From NCBI GenBank assembly GCA_027531255.1, contig JAPZRU010000002.1:1-64000 (forward strand): a stretch of DNA of 64,000 nucleotides, written 5' to 3'. A program made the position numbers and the translations under genes. Below are positions 7,670-16,779 of the stretch, piece after piece; position 1 is the stretch's first letter; each line of letters opens with the position of its first letter. The DNA is from Steroidobacteraceae bacterium. GTDB lineage: Bacteria > Pseudomonadota > Gammaproteobacteria > Steroidobacterales > Steroidobacteraceae. The notes below the pieces were generated by a model. That model worked only from the letters and a program-made list of their open reading frames with translations. It did no database searches and had not been told where the DNA came from.

Positions 7670-8704
7670 ATGACCGGTTCCACGGACCTCGGCCTGCCGC
7701 TCGCCAGCGCGCCACGGCGGCGACCTGCGGCGGTGCTCGCTACACTCGCCGCGCTCGCCGTGTTCGCGCTGCTGCTCGCGGTGTCGATCGGCACCGCCGG
7801 TCCCGGCCCGGGCGCGGTCTGGCGCGAGCTGCTCGCGGGCAGCGATCCGCTCGTCGAGGCGCTCGTCCTGGACCTGCGCTTGCCGCGTGCGCTGAACGCC
7901 TTCGGCGCCGGGGCGGCGCTCGCGCTCGCCGGCGTCTGCATGCAGGTGCTGCTGCGGAACCCGCTCGCCGACCCCTACGTGCTCGGCGTCTCGGGCGGCG
8001 CGGCGGTCGCGGCGCTCGGCGCGATGCTGCTCGGACTCGGGATGTTGGCGGTGCAGGTCGGCGCGATCGGCGGCGCGCTGGCGGCGACGCTGCTCGTGTT
8101 CACGCTAGCGCGCGGTAGCGACCTGGGTGCCGGTGCGTGGACGCCGTCGCGGCTGCTGCTGACCGGCGTCGTGCTCGCCGCCGGCTTCGGCGCTCTCGTC
8201 AGCCTGCTGCTCGCCCTCGGCGACGCGACGCAGCTCCGCGGCATGCTGTTCTGGCTGATGGGCGATCTCTCTTTCGCGGGCGCGCCGTGGGCGCTGCTCG
8301 GCGTCGCGCTGCTCGCGGTGCCGCTGGGACTCGCGTTCGCGCGGCCGCTCAACGTGCTGTCGCGCGGCGAACTGCAGGCGGAACTGCTCGGCGTGCCGAC
8401 GCGCGCGCTCCGGATCGGGCTCTACGTCGCCGCCAGCGTGCTGACGGCGGTGACCGTGACGAGCGTCGGCACGATCGGCTTCGTCGGCCTCGTCACGCCG
8501 CACCTCGTGCGGCTCGCGCTCGGCGCGGACCACCGCTGGGTGATACCGGCCGCCGCGCTCGCCGGCGGCACGCTCGTCGTCGTCGCCGACCTGCTCGCGC
8601 GCACCGCCTTCGCACCGCGCATGCTGCCGGTCGGCGCGCTCACCGCGCTGGTAGGCGTGCCGCTGTTCCTGGCGCTGATGCGCCGCACTCGTGCTGCGGG
8701 CTGA
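7670..8704 (+). CDS. FecCD-family ABC permease, BtuC-like
   Basis: A 344-residue integral membrane subunit of a cobalamin/siderophore-type importer, with about nine or ten hydrophobic segments. It carries family motifs [44 protein letters not shown] near residues 65-110 and [30 protein letters not shown] near 260-290. No ATPase or binding protein gene adjoins it. The best ATPase candidate is at 16770, next to the riboswitch-controlled btuB locus, so a role as BtuC is an inference from the shared B12 theme. The last 65 bp overlap the convergent fbpC-like gene, which is unusual. Confidence 0.85.
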   Translation: MTGSTDLGLPLASAPRRRPAAVLATLAALAVFALLLAVSIGTAGPGPGAVWRELLAGSDPLVEALVLDLRLPRALNAFGAGAALALAGVCMQVLLRNPLADPYVLGVSGGAAVAALGAMLLGLGMLAVQVGAIGGALAATLLVFTLARGSDLGAGAWTPSRLLLTGVVLAAGFGALVSLLLALGDATQLRGMLFWLMGDLSFAGAPWALLGVALLAVPLGLAFARPLNVLSRGELQAELLGVPTRALRIGLYVAASVLTAVTVTSVGTIGFVGLVTPHLVRLALGADHRWVIPAAALAGGTLVVVADLLARTAFAPRMLPVGALTALVGVPLFLALMRRTRAAG

Positions 8705-9737
8705 ACGCGACGACGTGATCGGTCTCGAGGCGGATTCCGATGCGCTCGCCGATCCGGTGGTCGTGGTGGCTCGGCACCAGCGACAGCACCTGCGTGCCGT
8801 CCGCGAGCCGCAGCGTGTAGAGGAAGTCGGCGCCCCGGAACGCCTTGCGCACCACCTCCGCGGTCTGCGGGCTCGCGTCGTCGTGCACGACGTCGTCGGG
8901 GCGCAGCAGCAGGTCGACGCCGGAACCGGGCGTGCACGGGCAGTGCGCCGCGTGCGGCGCGCGCGCGAGGCCGAGCGCGGTCTCCACCGTGCCGTCCTGC
9001 AGGCAGCGACCCGGCAGGAAGGTGCCGAGCCCGACGAACTCCGCGACGAAGCGGGTCGCCGGCTGGTGGTAGAGGTCGTACGGCGTGGCCCACTGCTCCA
9101 GGCGCCCCGCGCGCATCACGCCCACTTCGTCGGCGATCGCGAACGCTTCCTGCTGGTCGTGCGTCACGAGCAGCGCGGTCGTGCCGTAGCGCTTCAGGAT
9201 CGCGCGCAGTTCCGCGCCGAGCCGCTGGCGCAACTCGACGTCGAGGCTCGACAGCGGCTCGTCGAGCAGCAGCAGGCTCGGACCCGGCGCAAGCGCACGG
9301 GCGAGCGCGACGCGCTGCTGCTGGCCGCCGGAGAGTTCGTGCGGCCGCCGCGACTCGAGGCCTTCGAGGCCGACCGCGGCGATCAGTTCCAGCGCGCGCG
9401 CGCGGCGATCGGCGGCGGGTCGAGACTGAAGGCCGAACGCGACGTTGCCGAGCACGTCGAGGTGCGGGAACAGCGCGTGTTCCTGGAACACCATGCCGAC
9501 GCGCCGTTCCGGCGCCGGCACGTGCACGCCGGGCGCGGCCAGCAGCCGGCCGTCGCCGAGCACGCGACCGCCGTCCACCGGCTCGAAGCCCGCGATCACG
9601 CGCAGCAGCGTGGTCTTGCCGCAGCCGCTCGGGCCGAGCACGCAGCCGATCGTGCCGGGCTCGAGCACGAGCGAGATGCCGTCGAGCACGGCATGGCCGC
9701 CGAACGCGCGTTCGACCGACTGCACTTCAAGCCGCAC
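8640..9737 (-). CDS. fbpC: Ferric iron ABC transporter ATP-binding protein
   Basis: A 365-residue ATPase of the FbpC/PotA type. Walker A is [12 protein letters not shown] (about residues 35-46), the Q-loop is [13 protein letters not shown], the signature is [17 protein letters not shown], Walker B is [12 protein letters not shown] and the switch His is in [13 protein letters not shown]-terminal TOBE-like regulatory region (about 240-350) contains [10 protein letters not shown]. The start is a GTG at 9737; it overlaps the permease stop by 11 bp, so translation is probably coupled. The last 65 bp are antisense to the end of the btuC-like gene. It energises import with the permease and binding protein upstream. 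Confidence 0.9.
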   Translation of the reverse strand: MRLEVQSVERAFGGHAVLDGISLVLEPGTIGCVLGPSGCGKTTLLRVIAGFEPVDGGRVLGDGRLLAAPGVHVPAPERRVGMVFQEHALFPHLDVLGNVAFGLQSRPAADRRARALELIAAVGLEGLESRRPHELSGGQQQRVALARALAPGPSLLLLDEPLSSLDVELRQRLGAELRAILKRYGTTALLVTHDQQEAFAIADEVGVMRAGRLEQWATPYDLYHQPATRFVAEFVGLGTFLPGRCLQDGTVETALGLARAPHAAHCPCTPGSGVDLLLRPDDVVHDDASPQTAEVVRKAFRGADFLYTLRLADGTQVLSLVPSHHDHRIGERIGIRLETDHVVAFSPQHECGASAPGTAARLPAR

Positions 9738-11400
9738 GGTCGACCCTCCGGAGGATCAGCGCGACGGGCACGAGGCCGGCGAGCACGATCGCGAGCGCCG
9801 GCAGCGCGGCGCGCGTCCACTCCCCTTCCGAGGTCAGTTCGAACACGCGGACCGCGAGCGTGTCCCATCCGAACGGACGCGTCATCAGCGTGATGGGCAT
9901 CTCCTTCATCACGTCGACGAACACGAGCGCCGCCGCCGTGAGCAGGCCGGCCCGCAGCAGGGGCAGGTGCACGCGCGCGACGAGCGACAGGCCGGAGGCG
10001 CCGAGCAGTCGCGCGCTGTCGTCCAGCGCGCGCGTGACGCGTCCCAGGTTCGCCTCGACGGGCGCGTGGCCGACGGCCAGGAAGCGTGCCGCGTAGGCCA
10101 TCAGCAGCACGACGAACGTGCCCTGCAGGTAGAACGGCCAGTCGGCACCGAGACGCGCGCCGACCGCTTCGAAGGCGTTGTTGAGCGTGGCGACCGGCAC
10201 GAAGACGCCGACCGCGAGTACCGCGCCCGGCAGCGCGTAGCCGAGCGTCGCGAGCCTCGCCAGCGCGCGCGTCGCCGCGCCGGGGCGCGCGCGCACGGCG
10301 TAGGCCAGCGCGAGCGCCAGCGCGCAGACCAGCGCGGCGGCCATCAGCCCGAGCAGGAGGCTTCGCCAGGCGGCGTCGAAGTAGTCGGCGTCGAGGTCGC
10401 GAGCGGCGTGGCGCGCGCTCCAGCTCACCAGCGCGATCAGCGGCAGCACCAGGGCGACCGTCAGCACGGTGGCCGGCGCGGCCGTGGCCAGCGCCGCGCG
10501 CCAACCGCGCAGGCGCCGGCGGTCCGCCGCCGGGCCGCCGAGCGCCGTGTGGCGCTGCGCGGCGCGGGCGCGCTGCTCGACGACCAGGGCGCCGGCGACC
10601 AGGACGACCAGCAGCCCCGCGAGCTGCAGCGCCGCCTCGAGCGAGTAGAGGCCCGACCACGCGCGGTAGATCGCGGTCGTGAACGTGTCGTAATTGAACA
10701 CCGCGACCGTGCCGAAGTCGGCCAGCGTCTCCATCGCGACCAGCGCGATGCCGCCGGCGATCCACGGCCGTGCCAGCGGCAGCTGCACGCGCAGGAAGGC
10801 CTGGCGCGGCGAAAGCCCGAGCGACTGCGCGACCTCGAGCGCGCGCCGGCCCTGCGTTGCGAACGCGCCGCGCGCGAGCAGGTAGACGTAGGGGTACAGC
10901 GCGAGGCCCATCACGAGGATGACGCCGCCGGTCGAGCGGATCGGCGGCAGCCGGAGCTCGGGACCGACCACCGTGCGCAGCCAGCCCTGCACCGGGCCCG
11001 CGTAGTCGAGCGCCGCGATCGCGACGAACGCGAGCACGTACGCGGGTGCGGCCAGCGGCAGCAGGAGCGCCCACGCGTAGAAGCCGCGCAGCGGGAAGTC
11101 GTAGGTCGAGACGAGCCACGCGAGCCCGGTGCCCAGCAGGCCCGCGACCAGCGCGACACCGGCTACCAGCACCAGCGTATCGACGACCACGCCCGGCACG
11201 ACGTGCCGGAACAGGTGCGACACCACCTCGGCGTCGCCACCGAACGCGCCCTGCGCCAGCGCGCCGAGCACCAGCACGAGCGGCAGCGCGACGAGCGCCG
11301 CGACCGCGAGCGGCCAGCGTCCGGCCGTCGCGCGCGCGGCATCCGCACCGCGACGCAGGCTGCGGCCGGAGATCGCGGGATCGGCCGGCACGGCGCTCAT
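9727..11400 (-). CDS. fbpB: Ferric iron ABC transporter permease
   Basis: A 557-residue fused permease with two copies of the six-helix BinPD transport domain, the architecture of FbpB/SfuB. The two EAA-like cytoplasmic loops are visible in each half (EVAQSLGLSPRQAFLRVQLPLARPWI near residue 200, and DDSARLLGASGLSLVARVHLPLLRAGLL near 470). Many hydrophobic segments alternate with short Arg-containing loops. It sits between the iron-binding protein gene (69 bp upstream) and the ATPase gene (overlapping), forming a complete importer operon controlled from the Fur box at 12571-12585. Confidence 0.92.
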   Translation of the reverse strand: MSAVPADPAISGRSLRRGADAARATAGRWPLAVAALVALPLVLVLGALAQGAFGGDAEVVSHLFRHVVPGVVVDTLVLVAGVALVAGLLGTGLAWLVSTYDFPLRGFYAWALLLPLAAPAYVLAFVAIAALDYAGPVQGWLRTVVGPELRLPPIRSTGGVILVMGLALYPYVYLLARGAFATQGRRALEVAQSLGLSPRQAFLRVQLPLARPWIAGGIALVAMETLADFGTVAVFNYDTFTTAIYRAWSGLYSLEAALQLAGLLVVLVAGALVVEQRARAAQRHTALGGPAADRRRLRGWRAALATAAPATVLTVALVLPLIALVSWSARHAARDLDADYFDAAWRSLLLGLMAAALVCALALALAYAVRARPGAATRALARLATLGYALPGAVLAVGVFVPVATLNNAFEAVGARLGADWPFYLQGTFVVLLMAYAARFLAVGHAPVEANLGRVTRALDDSARLLGASGLSLVARVHLPLLRAGLLTAAALVFVDVMKEMPITLMTRPFGWDTLAVRVFELTSEGEWTRAALPALAIVLAGLVPVALILRRVDRAA

Positions 11401-11469
11401 CGCGCTCGCACTCCCGCACCGGTCGCGGATCGATCGTTCATCACGGCCGCGGCAGCTTTCCCGCCCGCC

Positions 11470-12543
11470 TCACTTCCAGCCGACGCGGTCCATCAGCTTC
11501 GCGGCGTCCGGCTGCATCGAGCCGACCTTCGCGACCGAGATCGGGTCCGCGCGGTACTCGCCGAAGCCCTTCACGATGTCGGAGGGCTGCGCCTGCGGAT
11601 TGGCCGGGTACTCCTGGTTCGCACCGGCGAACTTCGCCTGCACCTCCGGCGTCGAGAGCCACTCGAGCAGCTTCAGCGCCGCGTCGCGGTTCTTGGCGTG
11701 CGCGGTGAGGCCCGCGCCGGAGATGTTCACGTGCACGCCGGCACCGTCCTGGTCGGGCCAGCGGATCGCGATCGGCTGCGTGCCCTTCTCGGCGATCATG
11801 CGGCCGAGGTAGTAGTGGTTGACGATGCCGACGCCGCACTGGCCGGCGGCGATCGCCTCGAGCAGCAGCGTGTCGCTGGAGAACGGGTCGGTGGCGAGGT
11901 TCGCGACCCAGCCCTTCACGATCTCCTCCGTCTTCGGCTCGCCGTAGCGCGCGATCAGCGCGGCGACGAGCGAGCGGTTGTAGACGTGCTTCGAGCTGCG
12001 CAGGCACAGCTTGCCCTTCCACTTCGGGTCGGCGAGGTCCGCGTAGCCCTTCACCTGCGACGCGAACTGCTCGGCCGTGGTGCCCTGCGTGCCGTACGCG
12101 ATCGTGCGCGCGCGCACCGCGAGGCCGTACCAGCGGTTCTCGGGATCGCGGAGGTTCTCGGGCACGTTCGCCGCGAGCGTCGCGGACTGCACGGGCGCGA
12201 GCAGCCCCTCCTGCGCGGCGAACCAGAGATCGCCGGCATCGACCGTGATCAGCACGTCCGCGGGGGTGTTGGCGCCCTCGGCCTTGAGCTTCTGGATCAG
12301 CGGGCCGGCGTCGTCGGTGACGGCGCGGATCCGCACGCCGGTGTCCTTCGTGTACTGCTCGAACAGCTCCTCGACCAGCTGGTACTTGCGGGCCGTGTAG
12401 ACCACGACCTCGCCCGCCGCTGCCGCGGGTGCGGCCGCAGGGTCGGTGCCGGCCGGGGTCTGTGTCGGGGCATCGCCACCGCGGCCGCAGGCGGCCAGCA
12501 ACAGGGCGGCGCCGAAGCAGAGCAGGAACTTCAATGAATTCAT
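11470..12543 (-). CDS. fbpA: Fe(3+) ABC transporter substrate-binding protein
   Basis: A 357-residue periplasmic iron-binding protein. The chosen start is the ATG at 12543 (MNSLKFLLCFGAALLLAACG), which gives a clean signal with a lipobox (LLAAC); an in-frame ATG eight codons upstream would spoil it. The mature protein starts EVVVYTARKYQLVEELFEQYTKDTG and has the two-lobe type II transferrin-like fold. It includes a YNRSLVAALI segment and NHYYLGRMI, whose paired tyrosines are the usual iron ligands of FbpA/FutA proteins. The Fur box lies 28 bp upstream of the start, a strong sign of iron repression. Confidence 0.93.
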   Translation of the reverse strand: MNSLKFLLCFGAALLLAACGRGGDAPTQTPAGTDPAAAPAAAAGEVVVYTARKYQLVEELFEQYTKDTGVRIRAVTDDAGPLIQKLKAEGANTPADVLITVDAGDLWFAAQEGLLAPVQSATLAANVPENLRDPENRWYGLAVRARTIAYGTQGTTAEQFASQVKGYADLADPKWKGKLCLRSSKHVYNRSLVAALIARYGEPKTEEIVKGWVANLATDPFSSDTLLLEAIAAGQCGVGIVNHYYLGRMIAEKGTQPIAIRWPDQDGAGVHVNISGAGLTAHAKNRDAALKLLEWLSTPEVQAKFAGANQEYPANPQAQPSDIVKGFGEYRADPISVAKVGSMQPDAAKLMDRVGWK

Positions 12544-12570
12544 GGACTTCGCCCCTCGTCCGAGCACGAA

Positions 12571-12585
12571 TGAGAATCACTCTCA
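12571..12585 (-). promoter_or_regulatory. Fur box (7-1-7 operator) of the iron ABC operon
   Basis: The sequence TGAGAATCACTCTCA is a 7-1-7 palindrome with one mismatched pair, close to the Fur core TGATAATNATTATCA. It is centred 35 bp upstream of the fbpA ATG, in a locally AT-rich patch suitable for a promoter. With iron bound, Fur would block transcription of fbpA-fbpB-fbpC. Confidence 0.8.
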
Positions 12586-12666
12586 AACATGATAGCAAAG
12601 CGTAGCGGGATTTCGGGACGGGGAAGTTTCGGATGGCGCCGAGGCGCGGCCGCTGCCCGCGCTGTC

Positions 12667-13764
12667 TCAGCCGGCGACGGCCACGCGGTCCCGCCCCGCC
12701 GCCTTGGCGCGGTACAGGGCGGCGTCGGCGTCCGCGAGCAGCCGGTCCGCGAGCGCCTTCAGGTCGGCGTCCGACCGCGTCGGCTGCACGGCCGCCGCAC
12801 CCATCGACAGCGTCACCGCGAGGCGCGTGCCGTGGCCGATCTCGACCGGTGGCGCGAGCGCGGCCCGGATGCGCTCGCCGAGGATCGCCGCGTCGGCGAG
12901 CGCGGTGTCCGGCAGCAGCAGCGCGAACTCGTCGCCGCCGAAGCGCGCGGTCGTGTCGCTGGCGCGGATCTGCGTCTCGACGCGGCTCGTGATCTCGCGG
13001 ATCGCCTCGTCGCCGCCGAGATGACCGTGCGTGTCGTTGATCTCCTTGAACCGGTCGACGTCGATCATGATGCAGGCCACGCTAGTGCCGGTCCGCTGCG
13101 CGCGCGCGAGCTCCTCGCGCAGGCGCGCGTGCAGGTAGCGGCGCGTGTGCCAGCCGGTCAGGTAGTCCGCGAGGCCGCTCTTCAGCACGCGGGCACGGTT
13201 GCAACCGTTCTCGATGCAGACCGAGACGATGCTGCCGAGGTGCTGCAGGAAGTCCGAGGCCATCCGGTGCGTGTAACGCTCGCGGTCGTGGCTTCCGAAG
13301 CACAGCACGCCGACGGTGCGCGCCTGCCGACGCAGCGGCACGAGCGCGAGCGACTGCAGTTCCTTCGCGCGCGGCCCGCGGAACAGCAGCTGGTGGTCGG
13401 GCTTCACGTAGGCGCCGAGCCACGGCCGGTGCAGCGCGGCGAGCTGCGGTGCGAGGCCGACCAGCGTGTCCACGAAGTGCACGTCCGGAAAGTCCTCGGG
13501 GTGGTCGCCCGCGCCGATCAGCAGGTGGCGGATCTCGTGCTGCGGATCCTCGAGCAGCAGCGACACCTGCTCGAGGTGGTAGGCGCTCTCGAGGCCCGCG
13601 GTGGCCTGGCCGAACAGCTCGGGCAGCGTCTCGGCGCGCAGCAGTTCGATCTCGACCTGCTGGCGGCGCTTCAGCAGGGTCTCGTTGCGCGCCGCTTCCT
13701 CGCGCAGCGCGCGGATCAGCGCCTTCAGTTCGTCGATCTCGGCGTCGCGCGGGCCGACGCTCAC
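12667..13764 (-). CDS. Diguanylate cyclase with N-terminal GAF-like (DUF484) region
   Basis: A 365-residue c-di-GMP synthase. Residues about 8-45 form a coiled coil (IDELKALIRALREEAARNETLLKRRQQVEIEL). A DUF484/GAF-like domain follows (about 50-195, with LALVPLRRQARTVGVLCFGSHDRERYTHRMASDFLQHL). The GGDEF domain fills the rest: DVDRFKEINDTHGHLGGDEAI, the active-site FGGDEFALLL, and the inhibitory RxxD site RASD five residues before GGDEF. There is no membrane segment. Translation starts at GTG 13764, sharing GTGA with the tyrA stop, so it is translationally coupled to tyrA. A long in-frame extension upstream is only the shadow of tyrA. Confidence 0.9.
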   Translation of the reverse strand: MSVGPRDAEIDELKALIRALREEAARNETLLKRRQQVEIELLRAETLPELFGQATAGLESAYHLEQVSLLLEDPQHEIRHLLIGAGDHPEDFPDVHFVDTLVGLAPQLAALHRPWLGAYVKPDHQLLFRGPRAKELQSLALVPLRRQARTVGVLCFGSHDRERYTHRMASDFLQHLGSIVSVCIENGCNRARVLKSGLADYLTGWHTRRYLHARLREELARAQRTGTSVACIMIDVDRFKEINDTHGHLGGDEAIREITSRVETQIRASDTTARFGGDEFALLLPDTALADAAILGERIRAALAPPVEIGHGTRLAVTLSMGAAAVQPTRSDADLKALADRLLADADAALYRAKAAGRDRVAVAG

Positions 13765-14921
13765 GCGGGCTCTCCGCCGACGCGCAGGGACGCTGGACCG
13801 GGCGTCACCTCGGCCGTGGTGACGGCATCCGGCGCGGGGCGCTCGTCGAGGTAGTGACGCCCGCGCACCATCATCTCGGTGAAGCCGGCGAGATCCCCGG
13901 AGCGAACCACCGCGCGGAGGCGCTCGACCGCGAACAGCAGCGCGGCGAGCGACTCGCCCCCGTAGTCGTTCAGGGCCTGGATCTCGTAGTACAGGGCGGG
14001 CGACTCGCTCGCGACGCGGCGCGCGACCTCGAGCTGCGCGCCGAACGTGGTGCTCGAGATGCGCGTCAGGCGCGTGGCCACCTCGCCGCTCTCGGCGAGC
14101 GCGGTGAAGAACGCGATGTTGACCGCGTGCGAGAGACCGAGCACGTAGGCGATCTGGCGATCGTGCTCGTCGAGGCTCATCACGACGCGGTTCGCCATCG
14201 TCGCGGCGAACAGTTCCTCGGCCGCGGCCAGCGCGGCGGGATCGCCGAGGTCGATCAGGATCACGTGGCGGCCGGACAGCAGGTCGGTATCCGGACCGAA
14301 CATCGGGTGGATCGGCGCGACGCGGCAGCCGGCTTCGACGAGTGCGCGAAGACCCGCCCGCAGCGGCGTCTTCAGCGACGAGAGCTCGCAGACGAGGCCG
14401 CGCGGCCGCCGCGCGGCGAGTTCGGCCAGCACGCGGGCGGTCACGCCGAGCGGCGTCGCGACGACGATCAGGTCGTGGTCGAGCGGCGAATCCTGCCAGC
14501 GCTCGACGTGCGCATGGCCGGCGACGGGACCCGCGGGATCGGCGACCTCGACGTCCCAGCCCTGGCTGCCGAGGAACTCGACGAACCAGCCGCCCATCTT
14601 GCCGCGCCCGCCGATCACGAGCGCCCGCTTGCCGCGGCCGCCGGCGCGGGCCTCGACCTGCACGCGCTCCTGCGTGGCGAGCGACGAGCGGATCAGCAGG
14701 CGGAGGATCTGCTCCGCGACGTCCGGAGGAACGTCCAGCGCCTCGGCGGCGGCGCGCGCATTGAGGATGACTTCGCGCTCGCGCACGAAATCGCGCGTCG
14801 GGCGGCCGGTCGCGCGCTTCACGCGCGCGATCTCGCGGGACAGGCGCTGGCGCTCCGCCACGAGCTCTAGCAACTCGCGGTCTACGCGCGAGAGGCGCTC
14901 GCGCAGCTGGGTCAGGTCCAT
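13761..14921 (-). CDS. tyrA: Chorismate mutase / prephenate dehydrogenase fusion
   Basis: A 386-residue bifunctional enzyme of tyrosine synthesis, converting chorismate to prephenate and then to 4-hydroxyphenylpyruvate. Residues 1-90 are an AroQ-type chorismate mutase (MDLTQLRERLSRVDRELLELVAERQRL..., with VKRATGRPTRDFVREREVI). From about residue 98 a Rossmann domain begins with LVIGGRGKMGGWFVEFLGSQGW. The dehydrogenase motif HPMFGPDTDLLSGRHVILID and the helical C-terminal dimer domain follow. The fusion matches enteric TyrA. It is coupled to the downstream GGDEF gene by a GTGA overlap. Confidence 0.94.
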   Translation of the reverse strand: MDLTQLRERLSRVDRELLELVAERQRLSREIARVKRATGRPTRDFVREREVILNARAAAEALDVPPDVAEQILRLLIRSSLATQERVQVEARAGGRGKRALVIGGRGKMGGWFVEFLGSQGWDVEVADPAGPVAGHAHVERWQDSPLDHDLIVVATPLGVTARVLAELAARRPRGLVCELSSLKTPLRAGLRALVEAGCRVAPIHPMFGPDTDLLSGRHVILIDLGDPAALAAAEELFAATMANRVVMSLDEHDRQIAYVLGLSHAVNIAFFTALAESGEVATRLTRISSTTFGAQLEVARRVASESPALYYEIQALNDYGGESLAALLFAVERLRAVVRSGDLAGFTEMMVRGRHYLDERPAPDAVTTAEVTPGPASLRVGGEPA

Positions 14922-15006
14922 GCGGCTCCCCGTCGGCAGGAGCCGTATTTGAGCGCCGCGCTGCGGCCGCCCGCAAGTCGGCCGCGGTGCGACCGCGAGC
15001 GGAGCG

Positions 15007-15195
15007 CTAGAGCGGCACGCGGGTCACCGGGCTGACCTCGCCGACGTAGGTCCAACCGCCGCGCTCCGGAGCGTACCATCCGCGCCGCTCGTCCGAATCC
15101 GCGCACGCCGGCCCGGCGAAACCGAGAGTCGAGAGCGCGAGCGCCGCCGGCACGGCCCGTCCGCCTGCCCGGTAGGTAGTGTTCGCAACTTTCAT
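15007..15195 (-). CDS. Small secreted protein of unknown function
   Basis: A 62-residue protein. The ATG at 15195 is preceded by a perfect AAGGAG five bases upstream, one of the best ribosome sites in the window, which argues that the gene is real. The N-terminus (MKVANTTYRAGGRAVPAALALSTLGFAGPACADS) is a signal peptide with a likely cut after ACA. The mature part is only about 28 residues, with aromatic and charged residues (ERRGWYAPERGGWTYVGEVSP). I do not recognise the family. It stands alone between tyrA and pdxH, on the opposite strand to pdxH. Confidence 0.6.
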   Translation of the reverse strand: MKVANTTYRAGGRAVPAALALSTLGFAGPACADSDERRGWYAPERGGWTYVGEVSPVTRVPL

Positions 15196-15274
15196 AGGCA
15201 CTCCTTACGGACGACGCCCGCATGCTCTCCATGCGAGGCTGAGCGCCCGCTGAACCGCAACGGACCGAACGAGA

Positions 15275-15982
15275 ATGGCCAACAAGGCGATGTCCCAGCT
15301 GCTGCCGGACCCGCTCCCGCCGGAGCCGCTGCAGATCACCGAGAAGTGGCTGCGACAGGCCTGGGACGAGCAGGTGCAGCCGAACCCGAACGCGATGGTG
15401 CTCGCGACCGTCGGCGCGGGCGGGCAGCCGTCCGCGCGCGTGGTACTGGCCAAGGACCTGATGCTGCCCGACGGCTACGTCATGTTCTACACGAACTACG
15501 ACTCGCGCAAGGCGGCCGAGCTGGCGGCCAATCCGCGCGCCACCGGCGTGCTCTACTGGGACACGGTCTATCGGCAGGTGCGCGTCGAGGGCTTCGTCGT
15601 GAAGTCGCCGGCGGCCGAGAGCGACGACTACTTCGCGACGCGCCCGTGGCAGAGCCGCGTCGGCGCGTGGGCCAGCCAGCAGAGCCGCCCGATCGGGTCG
15701 CGCGCGCAACTGATCGAGCAGTGGCGGGCGGCCGCGAAGCGCTTCGACACGCCGCCGGTCGGCCCCGACGCGGACGAGGCGGACGACGATCCGCAGGGCG
15801 TCGAAGTGCCGCGCCCGCCGAACTGGGGCGGGTACCGACTGTGGGTCGAAGCGGTCGAGCTGTGGATCGGCGGCGAATACCGCATCCACGACCGCGCGCG
15901 CTGGACGCGCACGCTGACGCCGCTGGCCGACGGTCACCGCTTCCACTCCACGGCCTGGCACGTGACGCGGCTCCAGCCCTGA
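15275..15982 (+). CDS. pdxH: Pyridoxamine 5'-phosphate oxidase
   Basis: A 235-residue FMN enzyme that makes pyridoxal 5'-phosphate. Family blocks are clear: MVLATVGAGGQPSARVVLAKDL, the FMN/substrate region GYVMFYTNYDSRKAAELAANPRATGVLYW, VRVEGFVVKSPAAESDDYFATRPWQSRVGAWASQQS, and the C-terminal WGGYRLWVEAVELWIGGEYRIHDRARW ending in RLQP. A slightly long insert around FDTPPVGPDADEADDDP (about residues 163-180) separates the last two blocks. It uses the ATG at 15275. Confidence 0.94.
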   Translation: MANKAMSQLLPDPLPPEPLQITEKWLRQAWDEQVQPNPNAMVLATVGAGGQPSARVVLAKDLMLPDGYVMFYTNYDSRKAAELAANPRATGVLYWDTVYRQVRVEGFVVKSPAAESDDYFATRPWQSRVGAWASQQSRPIGSRAQLIEQWRAAAKRFDTPPVGPDADEADDDPQGVEVPRPPNWGGYRLWVEAVELWIGGEYRIHDRARWTRTLTPLADGHRFHSTAWHVTRLQP

Positions 15983-16122
15983 GCGGGCGAAGAGGCAGCG
16001 GCTCCCGGGCTCCGAACGCCGGCGCGGTCCGCGTGCCGGTGAGTGTCGCCGTTGATCCACAGGTGCGCGGCGCCGCCGGCCCGCGTTAGCCTTGCGGCCT
16101 TCGACCCGCCGGGAGAATCCCG

Positions 16123-16779
16123 ATGCCCGCCCCTGCACCGCGCCCGGCGCGCCGCCTCGCGCGCGCGCGTTCGCTGCCGCTCGTCGCCCTGCTGCTCGCG
16201 CTGGCGCCGACCGTAGCCGTCTTGGCCGCGGACCTGCCGCCGCCGCGCGTGATGAGCGACGCGCCCGCCGAGCGCGGCGCGTGGCGCATGGAGATGCTCG
16301 AGGTGAACGGCGCGCCACCGCAGGGTGCGCAGGCGTTCGCGAGCGGGCTGACGGTGTGCACCACGGCGGCCCAGGCGATGTCTCGCGGCGAGCAGGCCGG
16401 CCGCAGCCGCTGCGAGTCGCGCTACCTCGAGAACACCGCCGAGCGCGCCGTGATGGAAGTGAGCTGCACGGGCGACCCGCCGACGCGGACGCGCAGCACC
16501 GTGACGCGGGACCCGGACGGCACGGGCGCCTATCGCGTCGAGACCGAATCGGTGCGCGGCGACCGCACGGATCGCGCCAGGCTGCGGCTCGTCCACGCCG
16601 GGCCGTGCGGGAGGAACGACGGCGTGATCTCGCTCGGCAAGGACTCGCCCGTCTGCCGCAACGCGGCCGCCCAGCTCGCCGAGATGGATCCTGCGAAGCG
16701 CTGCACGGGCGACGACCGCGCCGAGTGCGAGCGCACGATCGCGCAGATGCGCGCCCGCGTGGAGAGCCTGTGCAAGTAG
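16123..16779 (+). CDS. DUF3617-like secreted protein
   Basis: A 218-residue exported protein with a basic N-terminus and a hydrophobic signal segment (LPLVALLLALAPTVAVLAAD, about residues 22-42). The body shows the DUF3617 pattern: an opening strand RGAWRMEMLEVNG, the SGLTVCTTAAQAM segment, a NTAERAVMEVSCTGDPPTRTRSTVTRD core and several cysteines (VCTT, SRCESR, VSCTG, PVCRN, RCTGDDRAEC, SLCK), likely disulfide-bonded. The ATG at 16123 follows GGGAGAATCCCG. Function is unknown. Its final codons overlap the start of the downstream ABC ATPase, suggesting co-translation. Confidence 0.65.
   Translation: MPAPAPRPARRLARARSLPLVALLLALAPTVAVLAADLPPPRVMSDAPAERGAWRMEMLEVNGAPPQGAQAFASGLTVCTTAAQAMSRGEQAGRSRCESRYLENTAERAVMEVSCTGDPPTRTRSTVTRDPDGTGAYRVETESVRGDRTDRARLRLVHAGPCGRNDGVISLGKDSPVCRNAAAQLAEMDPAKRCTGDDRAECERTIAQMRARVESLCK

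Noticed and set aside
9445-12537. Plus-strand open frame of about 1030 codons opposite the iron ABC operon
   Set aside because: Antisense to three genes with clear ABC-transporter motifs; Arg/Gln/His-rich shadow.
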